DNA of 64,000 nucleotides from Styela clava (Eukaryota > Chordata > Ascidiacea > Stolidobranchia > Styelidae). The notes below the pieces were generated by a model, which had not been told where the DNA came from, did not search any database, and was given only the letters and a program-made list of their open reading frames with translations. A program made the translations under genes and the position numbers. The DNA lies in the NCBI RefSeq assembly GCF_964204865.1, contig NC_135258.1:16049001-16113000 (forward strand), read 5' to 3'. Shown in pieces: positions 50,801-61,665 of this stretch. Position 1 is the stretch's first letter, and each line of letters opens with the position of its first letter.

Positions 50801-53800
50801 AAATCAAATCGAGACAGGAATCTTTGGGGAGGGTTCTATCAGAGGACAAATACTTTTGGTCTAAATAAAAATTACAAACTAGACGTTTGTGTTTTTCTAA
50901 TTTAAAGGCCAGTATAGATTTACAGTTGTATCTATCCTCGAAGGCATGGTAGAAGTTTTAATTTTACTAAAACTGGCAATCGACCGAATGCTTGCCAAAT
51001 CCCACCGTCCTGTTTTTTTGTTTCAGATTTATCCAGAAGCCTAGAAATATTTGAATACTGGAGTGTAGAGAAATGATGAGCAGCTGCAAATTAGAAGTAA
51101 CGAGATGTCCAATGGAGATGTTATGGAATAGATAGTGATTGAACTTGGATAAAACGTTTAAAACCTTGCAGCGTCGAAAAACAGTAAAACATAATAGGAG
51201 TTGCAGCTTGAACAGCTGGGCGGTATAAATTGGTAAATTTATCGAGTGAGTGATAACAAGTAAACGTGGAATTCCAGCAATGGTTTGGTGTATTGATGAG
51301 GCAGCCCTATTATTTTATATTCCTTTTAATTTACTGTGCAACAAGACAGATCGTCACTGCAAATTCTGCAGCAACCACCAACTACACATGGACTAAGCAT
51401 TGGGATAGGATTACCACATCACCATATATATATATATATATATACAGTAGTGTTTATGCTAATTTCAATATATCCTATGTACCGACGGCGACAATGTAAA
51501 AAAATGACTGATTACAGAATAAGAAGAGCAGGATGCGTTATTTCGTTTGAAACTATGTTATAGCACAAAGATCGAGGACATACCAATGAGCGGTCCCTTT
51601 CTTAGAGTTTCAAAATTTCGATCGTCTTAAACGAAGACAACTTTATGTAAACGCGGATTATCACGACATTCCATGAACAAGTTCGAGCGAAACCCCATAA
51701 TCCGATCACTGCAAGTGCAGTTTTGAGCACCTTGTGGCGTCTGAGGCTGCCGCAAAACCATGGCAGGATTTCCAAACCATAGCCGCTATGGTCACACCAT
51801 GGTGGCTGACTTTTCAGCTGCCACAAACAAATGGCGTGAGGCGGAGTACCATGGCAACAAATTGAAAACCACGGCGGGTAATATTGTGCTGCTACAAACT
51901 AAGACATGTATACGCTCAGATGGCAGGACTGCGTCTGCAGTTGACACACTTTGAACATTTCCTTAAGGATACAGTTTTGATGTGGTTAGATTTCAGGTTC
52001 GTGTATGTATAATTTCACATGATAAACTCAAATCTGGTACATGACTTTATGAATATACCGGTAATAGCGCTATAAAATCATGGCGAGAGACGCCACGGTT
52101 CGTTCGTGGCAGGAGTCGCCATGAAGTGGTAAGAAGTGCGCTCAATGCAATCCGACCAGAACTACCAAAAAATCACATGTAAACACATTCCCCATACGAA
52201 CCATTATTCAGAATATTTTCTTTCTGCCGCTGAGAGGTATTGAATTTTCTGAAAAGAATACCTGTAGGTAAATTTTCGGACAGTATTGAGTGTTTCGGTT
52301 ACGTCGTCCAATTTTCCGTTGCATGATAATAGTTGAACGTCTTTGCATTTTTCGAGCAATTTTTGTTTTGCCTTTTCTGCTTGGGGTAGAACTTTCTCGT
52401 CAAAGATCAATATAATGCTGTCGTACTGTGCAAAAGCACATTCTGAAAAATAGACATATGACGAGTACATATTATTGCTTCACAAAAATACCTTAATACG
52501 TCGTTAACAGTGTTCCCTCTAAAGCAGTGATTCTCAAACTAGGGTTTGAGAGCCGCATGCGGCTCTCGACAACCTTTCCTGCGGCTCTTGTTAATGGTTT
52601 GAAAATTAATTACTTTCAAAGAAAATTTTTTATTGAAAACTAGCCATTGACTTGAAATTAAAATGCAGAAGTCTATTAGTCAGTCGAATGGATTCCCCCG
52701 TGTTTATTTGCGTAGTGTTGACTAATCTAGAACAGTGGTTTCCAACCGCCGGTCCGCGGACCGGCACCGGTCCGCGAAGCTTTTTTGCCGGTCCGCGAGA
52801 GATTTCGTCCTTTTGTTTTTCTGCCGTCTCAATCGATTTACCGATATCGAAAAGATGAAGTTGCGTCAATTTATTATACGCAATTTCTCTTCCGCCGTCA
52901 TATTTCTGTTTGATAAGTGCGGGCCGGCGACGTCTTGGCGCCGTGTAATCACACTTTTCGCTTTCCCGGTTCAGATTCATCGCGAAAGCGCTCCGTCAAA
53001 TCTCGCAAGAATCCAAAACCTGAAAATCAGCTTGTGTGCTTTTTTCTTGATTAATAAGACGAAGTTACGTTGGTTAATTACGCAATTTCACTTCCGCCAT
53101 CATATTGCTGTTTAACAAGTTCGATATTAATGTTCTGGCGACGTCTTGGCGCCGAGTAATCACACTTTTCGCTTTTTCGGTTACGATTCATCGCGAAAGC
53201 GCTCCGTCAAATCTCGCACGATTCAGAAAGCTGAAAATCAGCATGTGTGCTTTTCCCGATCAGCATGCTTTTCTTGATTAATATAACCATCCAAGTAAAA
53301 GGTTATGAATATTTATTTGTTCAAACCCGAAAACTGTCAAGAACGGTATAATATTCCAGAGCTTCACCTTGACACCCAGCGAAACAGGAACTTGTTGCGA
53401 CCATGAAGGTGGCCACAATACGCACAGTAAAAGCACTGGCCGCTGAGATCTTTTCCGAGTGATGCACAACAGGATTTTGAGCCTGGTGCAACTTAGCAAC
53501 GATTTTATCATTGTAATATTCATTCTTTTTTTTTTTTTGGGGGGGGGGGGGCGTGAATCAACTGCAGAAGAATTGATATGATGAACCCGATAAACCTCTT
53601 CTTTACAGTCTAGATTTATAAAGGAATCACTGTCACAATACTTGAGCTATCTTGATAACGAATATCCATCGCAGGCATCGCTAAGTTATCGAGCAATCAA
53701 ACTGTTGTTCGAATTTTCAACCTATTACTTCTCGCTTTAATTAATTAAACCGAAGCAAATAAATCAACTGTGAGCCGCTGCAGAGCTAAGTGTTACAAAA

Positions 53801-56681
53801 CGCTTTTTTGATGCCCCGTTTGCAATCATGTATTGGAAACAAAACAGAAGCAAAATTCTCACTTGAAATAATTATGTTTGTACATGATATGGCATGTATA
53901 TGTTTTTTATGTGAGGTATGTGCCTTTTTTACGCATAATGGGTGCCCAGAACTGCATTTTATTACGCAAATATATGTTTTTATTTTATATTCCATCCATT
54001 TCAATTTTTGGTCGGCACATTATTTGATAGTTTTTCCTCATGTAAAAATGCTTTTAAGTGTACATTTTTCTTCTAAAAGCATAGTGATTGCTTGACATTA
54101 CGTAAGTATATGTTATTATTTTCTGTTCAACACATTTCAATTTTTGCCGGTCCGCGAGTACATATTATTTAATTTTACCGGTCCGCCAGGGTAGAAAGGT
54201 TGGGAACCACTGATCTAGAATATGTAATAGTGACTCAACAGTAAGCGTTTTCGCGACCACTCGGACACTTTTCACTTGGAAAGATTTTAGACATGACTGT
54301 AATCATTGGCTTGCTTTCGTGGATTTTCAGTTTTTGTCGCATTTCCGAATGTTATGTATAAATCAAATAACTCAATGATTGTTTTAGTATTTAGTATACC
54401 CTTGCGTTCACATCAGCGACAGCTGTTGAATACATTATGGGCTGATTTCAAAACCAAATTAATTTTATTCTGAGTTTTATCCCCTGCCTTGGATTTAACC
54501 TTCCTTATTACCGCTTGGAGATTAACCGTGCCTGTTTAAAGTGAACAGTAACCGAGATGCAGATATTTATTGAAATGATAATTGAGTTTCTCATGCTTTT
54601 CCATGGTGTTCGTGTTATTTTATTATTAGATAGATAAACTTAGCAAATTTACGATTGCGTGAATCCTGAATGTTAATAAGAAACAGCGATCAAATAAATT
54701 GGCAATAAAGGCCTTTGGGCCTAATAGAGGGTCGGACGCCAATTATGACTAATTCCTTCAAGTTTTAACGTTATTTCCCCAAAAACAACACCCCGATGGT
54801 TATTGTAGATAAAATACTTACTGAGTGATGCTCAATTTTCTCTACGGAATTTACAAATTCAGCACTTCACTTAATGGTTTTGATTATGTCATGCCTTAAG
54901 GCTTAATTATTACTGCCCAAATGCTTCAAAATTCAACAATTGTAATCATTTTCGTTGATAATAGACGCAACAATTCGTGAACAAGTCAGCGTGCATTGTT
55001 ACAACGAAATGCACGATTGATTTTACGTTCTACAACTTTTAATGAGTGCTTTTCATACAAGTAACTCATACCAGCTTTTGGAAAAACTTTTGGTCATTTT
55101 AAATCCATGCTATTTATATAACTAGAGTTTTCTAACGACCCAAAATCGCCCTTTTCACATTGAAACGCCGAAAAGTCATTTTAACATTTAATTTTAATCA
55201 ACTTTATGTTCGGTAATGCAAGAAATGGCAAATGACATGTCACCAAGCATGCGGAGTTTAAAATCTGGGAAATTTATTTTAAATACCCAATTTGGTTTGA
55301 CGTTTCTAAATTTACGGAACGGTCGGTACGTTTTTTTTTTGCAAAATATGGAATTGAAACGATACGTTAAGTGCAAAGATAGCATATAACACCATAACCC
55401 AAAGACAACGACTTTTCAAATTTGTCGTTTTTTTCTGATAGCGAGCGCCGTTGGAAAATCTCACACAATCCACGATTGAGTTGAGACGCGCGAATTCGGT
55501 GTTCAAGCAGAGCGATTCAGGTTACGTGGTACCAAATATTCGAATAGTAAAATATCATTCGAATATTTGCCCAGCCCTAGTTGTTACGTGTGTTGTTGTT
55601 ACGATGACTTGATATTTTAAATACGCGCTTAAGGTTTGTTGCTATTTTACCTTGCGTTATTTGTGTGCGGCTCTTCATAACTTTGAGGTGTGAAATGCGG
55701 CTCTGGGACTGAAAAAGGTCGAGAACCACTGCTCTAAAGTGTGCGCGTGTGCGCGCGCCCACGGCTTTCAGAGGCTGCGCACAGACGTATTTCGATGTAA
55801 TGTAACAATGTTCTCGGTTGGCAGGTTGAGAAAGTTTGTTGTTGGCTCACCTATTACCCGGCTAGAACGCCAAAATTTCTTCATAGTTTTTTGCACAAAT
55901 ATTAGTCATTTCCAAAAAAATGCGCACACAACAAAATTTCTGCGCACACATACTACAAAAAATTAGAGGGAACATTGGTCGTTAATATAATGTTTCAGGG
56001 CTTAACAAATAACCACTGAGCGATTGGTAGTAATCCAACAATTATGTATCACAATTGATAGAGGAGAGTTGGATGTATGAATGGAATACAATGTTTGGAA
56101 GAACAAATTGTAGTATGTTCCCAATATATATTTATATATATATATATATATACTTTGTTAGCTGTAGCCATACAAGACATCTTTTAAAATTTTATTTTAA
56201 GTTTCAATCTCCCAGTGTTCACTTGTTTTAGAATATAGTGTTGAAAGTACGATGGTATCGTTGACATGAAATGATAAAAATGTCAATAGAAAGTTTAACG
56301 ATTGGCAGCTTTCACTCGTTTAAACGGAAAGTCTTGTACACATTATAATGGCGCGTAGAAGTGAAATGATGGTTTTATATACATATATATGTATATATAC
56401 GAAAATTACATACGTGATCCTACAGGCAAGTCATTTGATTTGAATTTATCAACTAGTTCATTGTACATTTGTACAGATAATGGTTTTCTCTGCCTTCCTT
56501 CCCACTTCTTACACATTTGAATCTTTTGCTCTTTTATGTCATTGCTGTAATTGTATTCTATATCATCCAAGATTTGTTCATTCAGCTGCAACGCCGTTCG
56601 AGCAAATTGTTTCCAATCTTTGTTCCGTATAATTTCGAAAGAGGCATAATATGCTCGGCTCAGGTCAGCTTGATGTGACAT
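41811..56681 (-). CDS. death domain - TIR-like - SAMD9-type NTPase/TPR/OB fusion protein
   Basis: Four exons chain in phase on the minus strand: 56681-56414, 52442-52262, 45890-45655, 45463-41811; 4338 nt, 1445 aa. Exon 1 (ATG 56681) is a death domain (~10-80: NKDWKQFARTALQLNEQILD, W60). Exons 2-3 (~91-228) look like a TIR alpha/beta domain: YDSIILIFDE, an amphipathic helix, then IFILTGPFQSNNLECFMELL, matching the TIR strand-D/helix region with C165-x-x-E168 at the usual NADase glutamate. Exon 4 is SAMD9-like: Sir2-like/Rossmann part (VFINGY, IIVLWYP), P-loop HPPGGGGTTF (~591-600, Lys replaced by Thr as in SAMD9), Walker B PAVLLVDG (~641-648), winged-helix and TPR parts (NLVECFPANAEFHAHLGRFY), OB-like fold, and a C-terminal Cys4 ribbon (C1412, C1415, C1435, C1438). 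SAM and AlbA_2 nuclease regions are absent. Vertebrate SAMD9/SAMD9L restrict poxviruses and repress translation; an innate-immune role is inferred. The exon 3 donor (ACAA|gtcaga) is the weakest junction; the large exon alone is certain. Confidence 0.75.
45958..46940. mobile_element. foldback element with two convergent THAP-domain remnants
   Basis: Block gatcacgtgactttgtttat at 45961 recurs inverted at about 46912-46937. Inside, an ATG at 46079 opens MVILCCAVGCTYRKRKRKVS and a FHxFP-like LHSFPENP, the start of a THAP zinc finger; after a frameshift WRPSHLSHVCGQYF matches its later part. An inverted copy begins at about 46491 on the minus strand (MVISCCAVRCTYRQRK, then GWCPSHLSSACGQHF). THAP domains occur in P-element-type transposases and domesticated genes. 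Both copies are broken, so this is a dead element. Confidence 0.6.
46961..47257. mobile_element. hAT-like MITE, family 1 (copy 2)
   Basis: It begins caggggttctcaaactttt and ends near cactttgagaacc, so the termini are inverted. Internally it shares gccatatttgaattatc, acaaaattagctaagtcag and gtggagcccctgtctttctc with 22216-22530. It is non-coding. Confidence 0.65.
47273..47345. mobile_element. left end of a hAT element
   Basis: It starts caggagtggccaactcgcgg with the gccgcatgcggctc motif seen in many hAT families and also in the middle nested element at 52525. The right end was not identified; the transposase fragment at 50635-50868 may or may not belong to it. Confidence 0.45.
48090..48497. 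repeat. long near-perfect inverted repeat (130-bp arms)
   Basis: The left arm, 48090-48224, begins cggaaatgcatatttgaata and ends aatgtatttctgtaac. The right arm, about 48365-48497, is its reverse complement apart from one or two changes. The spacer is about 140 bp and contains gtttcgtccgaccagagtc and cctcagacaagcagtttaca; the same spacer text recurs in diverged form at 61820-61910. The pair could form a hairpin or cruciform. Confidence 0.85.
49130..49435 (+). pseudogene. non-LTR retrotransposon C-terminal fragment
   Basis: In one frame the stretch reads LNDDLLCRHCRLNRHLHKIG, a stop, then CDFCNVPETVEHFLMNCRAY and RNERRILKMKCHHYGIDF, ending at a stop at about 49433. C-x2-C ... ETVEHFLxxC is the typical zinc-knuckle-like tail found after the RT/RNase H region of many LINEs. 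It is truncated and interrupted. Confidence 0.55.
50635..50868 (+). pseudogene. hAT transposase C-terminal dimerisation fragment
   Basis: The reading LIEFVCPKTSASVERIFSIV, then KKFWSESRGRMLEENMQALV, ends at TAA 50866-50868. ASVERIFS is the hAT-C dimerisation signature (S-x-E-R-x-F-S). The rest of the transposase upstream is missing or interrupted by stops. Confidence 0.65.
52525..55731. mobile_element. middle hAT element (about 1.72 kb without its insertion)
   Basis: The ends are cagtgattctcaaac and the inverted cagtggttctcgacc, flanked by perfect ctctaaag duplications (52517-52524 and 55732-55739), which are part of the outer element's own terminus. Subterminal gccgcatgcggctctcg resembles other hAT families. 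No intact transposase frame was seen. Confidence 0.85.
52733..54212. mobile_element. inner hAT element (1480 bp)
   Basis: The ends are cagtggtttccaacc and the inverted cagtggttcccaacc (14 of 15 identical), flanked by perfect atctagaa duplications (52725-52732 and 54213-54220). Subterminal gccggtccgcg blocks occur at both ends. It contains a direct duplication of about 200 bp (52846-53042 and 53055-53250, sharing gcgacgtcttggcgccg and gcgaaagcgctccgtcaaat) and a t(14)g(12)-type run near 53526-53551. No transposase was recognised. Confidence 0.85.
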
Positions 56682-57070
56682 GGTGTATTTATTCAGTTAC
56701 AGTAAGTGAATGCTTCCGATCCGTTCAATATTTTGATCCCGAGCTATTGTTACAAAAAACTACCACGTCCATCACAGATGGGGTTAAAAACCAGAGCACA
56801 CAACACGAAAATCATGGAGCCTAAAACTAGGATGATATTTGAACTTGAACAAATATGAAAAACGTTATTTCTAAAAGCATAATTTATATCTATGTCAATT
56901 TACAATAGCACATAGCCTAAATGGGAGAGACGATAGCCTTTAGCAAGAGAGAATATTGAAGGATTATTTTCGGAACAGCAAAAGAATATCATCACCCTGG
57001 CACGTCATTCTAAAATCTAAATAATCTGATTTGTAACCAGTAAACTAGGGTAAGAGTATGAGGTCTACTT

Positions 57071-57415
57071 AGGATAGGATAGGATTTACATATTTATCCC
57101 GGGGGAGAGGAAAGCCGATAAGACGGCTTATCCATATGGCGAACCACGGCCTCTCGTCCGGTTACCATTCCAAGTCGGGTATGGGATTAGTTTTACTGTA
57201 TTGTTTGTTTTCGGAAGCATGGACTTGGTGGTGGAGGAAGCCGTAACCGACCAGCGGTCACGTGAACCACCCAACGACGGCGAGGAGTCCAGCAATCCTC
57301 TCGCACATAACCATCCCTGCATGGGATTCGAACCTGCGAACCCACGCAGAGTAGTTAGAGGTGCGGTGGCGAGCGTATTCCTAACGCTTAGCCCGTTGAG
57401 CCACACCGCCGCGCC
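57071..57415 (-). repeat. tRNA-derived SINE, family A
   Basis: On the minus strand it starts ggcgcggcggtgtggctcaa with a box A-like tggctcaacgggctaagcg, then a box B ggttcgaatccca about 60 bp on (57323-57335 on the plus strand). It ends in a tail of repeated tccta units (57071-57085). This is a standard tRNA-SINE layout; a remnant is present at 12670-12745. Confidence 0.75.
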
Positions 57416-58587
57416 TACTTGACTTCGATCCTGCACTCGCGAACAAAACAATTCTCTAGATCTAGGCGGTTATAGTTTGCCATGGACACCACCACTGCAA
57501 GGATGTTTAACCCGCCTAATGACTAAGCTCAGGATGGAAGCTCAGCAACGGATGTCGTGCACTGCGATCACGACCACACACGGCAATAAACCTGATTTTC
57601 CCGATACGCACGGCTAGTTCGACTCAATAGCATTGAAAATACATCCGGCGAATACATTCATACTCCTTCCCGCTCATTTGCACAATATTACAAAAGAAAA
57701 TGATCAGACGTGGGGTTTTTTTCTTTGAAAAGTATTACATAACATTTTTAGGTAGGCTAACTACCATATCATTGCAAATACAAAAGTTTAGTCTTTTTGA
57801 TAATTCTCTAAACTACTATATATGCCTGTATTCATCTTAATAGTTATTTGTTGCATTCTTCATTTCAATCGAATTATTCAAAGTCGAATATTTCTACTCA
57901 AATTCAAATCTAAAATCCAATTCAGTGCTAGGAGATCCAACATTTTGATTAATAAGCTTCAACTGATACGCATTGCTGATCAATTCATCGCTGAAGACAC
58001 AAACATTAGTGACAGAACTATAAATCTATATATTGCTCTCAATAGCCCATATTGTCATAAGATTAATTAATAACTAATAGGATTTATAGTGTGCTTTTGA
58101 ATGTGTTTGCATTATTATTCCGATGTTTAAAACTAAATTGCAAGTGATCCAATGTTTTTTTTATCAGCATCAATCTCCTACTGAAGCAGAAAATGTCATC
58201 ATGTGTATTAATTCTGCGATACTCGAACGGTAATTCGGAGCTCGAACGCCCAAATGCGCAGCCAAATGAGATGACGCCACCCGAACCGTACAGGTTGAGG
58301 ACTTTTCGGAATTCAGGGCTTTTTTGCCGTTGACAATGACTGCAAAGGAAAGTAGCGATAAAAGGGAAGAGATGAGGAAAACAGTGAGAACGACAATCGA
58401 GTTGAAGAATAAAATGTGAAATACAAGAATGATGTTCGAGTGTCTGATCTTGTCTTTCTTACAGTATGACAATTGACAAGGCGTGGCGAAGTCTGCTATT
58501 TCCACATTTTTGAAAAATAAGGAGAAGATAAAGAAGCTAATGTTGCGCAACTAGTGACAGCGTGGACACGAAGCGTACATACTAGAC

Positions 58588-59203
58588 CACTGGAGACATT
58601 TTGAGGTGGGCCACAGACCAATTATAAATAAGGGTTGTTGATTGAATTAATTGATTCGTTTACAAAATCAGCTTCACATATTTTGTAAAAACAAGATATC
58701 TATTTGCAAAACATGCTTCGCCGTTAAAACGCATTGTGACTCAACAAACACATTCTACGGCGTGATGACTGTAGAAGGGGAATAGCAATTTCAATAGTAG
58801 CGTATATCGAAACATGGGAATCAGACATCAGTTGAATGGCAAAACGAAAGTTCATCAAAAATTACATTCCATATAGATTCCATCTTCTCCTGAAAACTGT
58901 GAAGTAAAAGGACAGTGTGTTTTATGCTATAAAGTTCATGGACATCATTCATTGAGACCATCAAAATTCAAACTTTATCTGAAAGCAGGGTTTTCCATAT
59001 CGATGCAAATCAAAACAGAGGCTCGGAACCCACCAAAAATTAATGTATTCGTTGATAATGTTCAGCATCAGTTAACCCACTAATAGTCAGTTGAATAAAA
59101 ATCCATTCGGAAAACTCTTTTCTATAATAAAAAACTTAGTGGGCCACAGAACTTTCGCGCAACAAAAAGTGGGCCACGAACGAAAAAAGGTTGAGAACAA
59201 CTG
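58588..59203. mobile_element. hAT MITE with perfect 8-bp target duplication
   Basis: It is flanked by tactagac at 58580-58587 and 59204-59211. The right end, inverted, reads cagttgttctcaacctttt; the left end has drifted (cactggagacattttgagg), but gtgggccac motifs lie near both ends. It is 616 bp with no transposase. Confidence 0.75.
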
Positions 59204-59229
59204 TACTAGACTAATACATACTAGACATA

Positions 59230-59660
59230 CCTACTGGACCAATTGCTTTGAACTCATAAAAGAAAGCCAATACTTTTTATTGGACACGTAATGGACATGA
59301 CAATCGTTTCAAAATTTTGTTGTATTGTTATTTGCCTCCATCATTTTTAAAAAAATCACTTTTCTCTTCGAATACTGGACCAATTGCTTTGAAATATTCA
59401 GTGGTTGAAGATAAAATTTTTCCCCAGAAGGCTATTACTTTTATTCATTTTAAATATTTCTGTTAGCTCTGTGAGATTTGTTTTGGTTTGCTATGACGTC
59501 ATTAAACGTTCTGCGGCCATCGGACGCCATTTTGTGTCCTACTGTACTGCTTCGCTTGGTGTGAATATATTTGTAGACTGTAATCTGACGGTACGGTAAA
59601 CCGTACTGTACTGCGAACAGACGTGTCCATATATTTGGGCGTAGCTCTCTTGTTGGATAT
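59230..59660. repeat. dispersed repeat with the actggaccaattgctttg core, copy 4
   Basis: This is the longest copy: it has gaatactggaccaattgctt, agaaggctattacttttatt, ttggtttgctatgacgtcat and a terminal gtccatatatttgggcg. It matches 33230-33515 and 35690-35890 in block order. Confidence 0.6.
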
Positions 59661-59980
59661 GCAATGGACCTTGCCCCGACCTTTGACCCCCCAAAAAATT
59701 ATTCCTATACTGTACCATTGCAAAATTTTCGGGGCTATTTTAAGAGTGCTTTTGCGAGTTGGCGCATGTAAATTGAGTTATGTGTTTCAAACTATCATTA
59801 TGATTCATCGCATACAACAATCTGTTTTTTAAAAGTACCAGTAAAGAATTTTAGCCTAGTCTATCACAGCTATTTCTACACTAATTTTTTATCACTGCAA
59901 TTAAATTGAAACTTTTAGGAAGACAGATGGATCATTGAATTATCTGATTTATATTTCCGAAACACAACTGAAAACTAACA

Positions 59981-60421
59981 ATGGAGTTCAAAAACGAGAT
60001 GCCTCAGCTTTTGTTCATCGCCAATCTTCCATCCAAAAAAAAAATTCAAAGTGTTTGTAATCGTTTTATTAGAAGAGTTTTCCATAGAGGAAATCGAGAA
60101 AAAGTCAATGACCTATTCAAAGAGTATGGGCTACTACGAGTAGATGATTTAGCTAACTTCGAACTATGTACTATGGTGTTCTCTTTCTACATTGGAGAAC
60201 TCCCGTCCAGTCTGAACAGCTTGTTCCGAGCAAATCCAAATTCAAACAGCAGAAATAAAGATAATTTTTTCATTCCATTCGTCAGTAAAAGTATTTTACA
60301 AGAATCAATTGTAGTATTTGGGCCAAAAGCTTGGAATTCCCTACCTAATGACATCAAAAAGTCAAAATTAAACTCAGAATTTCGTTCCAAACTCAAACAA
60401 TATATATTGTCGTCATATTAG
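59981..60421 (+). pseudogene. non-LTR retrotransposon C-terminal fragment (LINE)
   Basis: An uninterrupted frame of 146 codons ends SKLKQYILSSY. IQSVCNRFIRRVF, then LLRVDDLANFELCTMVFSFY and FGPKAWNSLPNDIKKSKLN, are the conserved end of CR1/L2/Jockey-type reverse transcriptase proteins (kIQ..QNR, L.I..R, WN.LP..IK). The RT core upstream is missing, so this is a 5'-truncated insertion; the matching 3' tail is probably 61555-61665. It is not a host gene. Confidence 0.7.
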
Positions 60422-61554
60422 CAAATTTCTCTGCTTTGAACATATTATTGTCTTTGAGATTACTTTTTTAAGGTGAATTCAACACTGAAAAGGAGAACCG
60501 TACATGATTTTGATTGGACAACTATCAGGAACCGGTCGAAATCTTCAGTCGCCGTAGAACAGATGGCAATTTCAATAACTCCACAGGATACTTCACCCGG
60601 ATTCAACATGAAACAATGGACTGATTCAATAACTAGCACACCATTCTAATTTCATCACCATGCTTAAATAATCAGACAAAGAAACAAAATTTAAATGTAG
60701 CAAACAATAGGGACAATGATCACTGTCAAAGTAGCATGCTGCTTTATTTAACTTCATTCCATTATTCTCGCCCAGCACCAAATTAAACAATCTCATTCCT
60801 TTCTTTATTCTAGGATATCATATTATTCAATTACATTATTGTTTTTATTTTATTATCAGCACTAAATCGAACAATCCTAACCCTTTCTTCATCACAGGAT
60901 ACCATATTTTATTATTATTTTAATTCAATTTGGAAATTCCATGACGTGGCAAAATGATACTCTTTATAATTTATTGTTCTCTATTTCAATATACTTTTAT
61001 ACCTTTGAATTTTCTGGCTGAAATGCGATCATGATAGGTTTTATGGAAATGCAACCTGAATATCCTTTTTTTGAATCCTGATCTTTTTTGGCGGTATTCA
61101 GAACTATAAAATACAAAGTACCTCGAAAAAGCGTATAACTTGACAGAACTTATTACATTGCATTTCCCCAAGCCTGGAAGGAACGCATTTTTGCTAGATT
61201 AGCCATTTATTACTTAAGGCACTCACCCTTGAGTGGTACATACCATATATGCACATTCTCCTATAAACTTGACTCTTTCTCCCATTTATAGTATGTGGTA
61301 TCATTATTCGAGGGTGCTATATGTCCAAATTTTATACTTATGTATATATATATTATATTTCATGTTGTATTGTCTCTATTTATTGATGTTGTCTTGTCCT
61401 ACCAACTCCTTTGTACAAACAGTTGGGCATACTCCACCGTTACCCATGTTGCCTAATCCACCCTCCTCGCACAACTGTCTGTATGAAGGACCATATTATA
61501 CTTATTCGATTTATTGCATTTTATGCTTATCATAAGGGGTGTATGCCGCACGTT

Positions 61555-61665
61555 CATGTGTTTTAGGCCAGTATGGTCTTGTGTATACATCCCGTCTTCA
61601 ATGTTGATATTTACTAACTCCTGTGTTTTTGCTTTTACGGGACGAATAAACATACATACAAACGA
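61555..61665 (+). repeat. retrotransposon 3' tail, second copy
   Basis: The block gttttaggccagtatggtct, followed by an acgggacgaataaac end, matches 21060-21230. It lies 1.1 kb downstream of the LINE coding fragment in the same orientation. Confidence 0.45.

Larger units (their letters stand above)
45891..52261. other. second intron of the death-TIR-SAMD9 gene
   Basis: A 6.4-kb intron packed with mobile DNA: a THAP-bearing foldback (45958-46940), hAT-like MITE (46961-47257), hAT left end (47273), long inverted repeat (48090-48497), LINE fragment (49130-49435), GTATGTG-family end (~50005-50030) and hAT transposase fragment (50635-50868). A (ta)n run lies at 51424-51446 and a (ca)n run at 49504-49517. 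50870-52200 otherwise shows nothing recognisable. Confidence 0.55.
52508..55977. mobile_element. outer hAT MITE (255 bp without its insertions)
   Basis: The ends are cagtgttccctctaa and the inverted caatgttccctctaa (14 of 15 identical), flanked by perfect duplications of gtcgttaa at 52500-52507 and 55978-55985. After removing the inserted elements 255 bp remain, including a run of alternating gtgcgc. It was split 17 bp inside its left end by the next element. Confidence 0.85.
52443..56413. other. first intron of the death-TIR-SAMD9 gene
   Basis: The intron runs from donor GGATCAC|gtatgt (56414/56413) to acceptor ttttcag|AATGTG (52443/52442) on the minus strand. Almost all of it is the triple-nested hAT insertion at 52508-55977. 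A (ta)n run lies near 56132-56151. Confidence 0.65.

Noticed and set aside
57822..58070. 82-codon plus-strand frame
   Set aside because: AT-rich composition and no homology or splice evidence.
58170..58550. 126-codon minus-strand frame with a hydrophobic stretch (FHILFFNSIVVLTVFLISSL)
   Set aside because: It could look like a membrane protein but lacks splice or promoter context and family resemblance, and lies in repeat-rich DNA.
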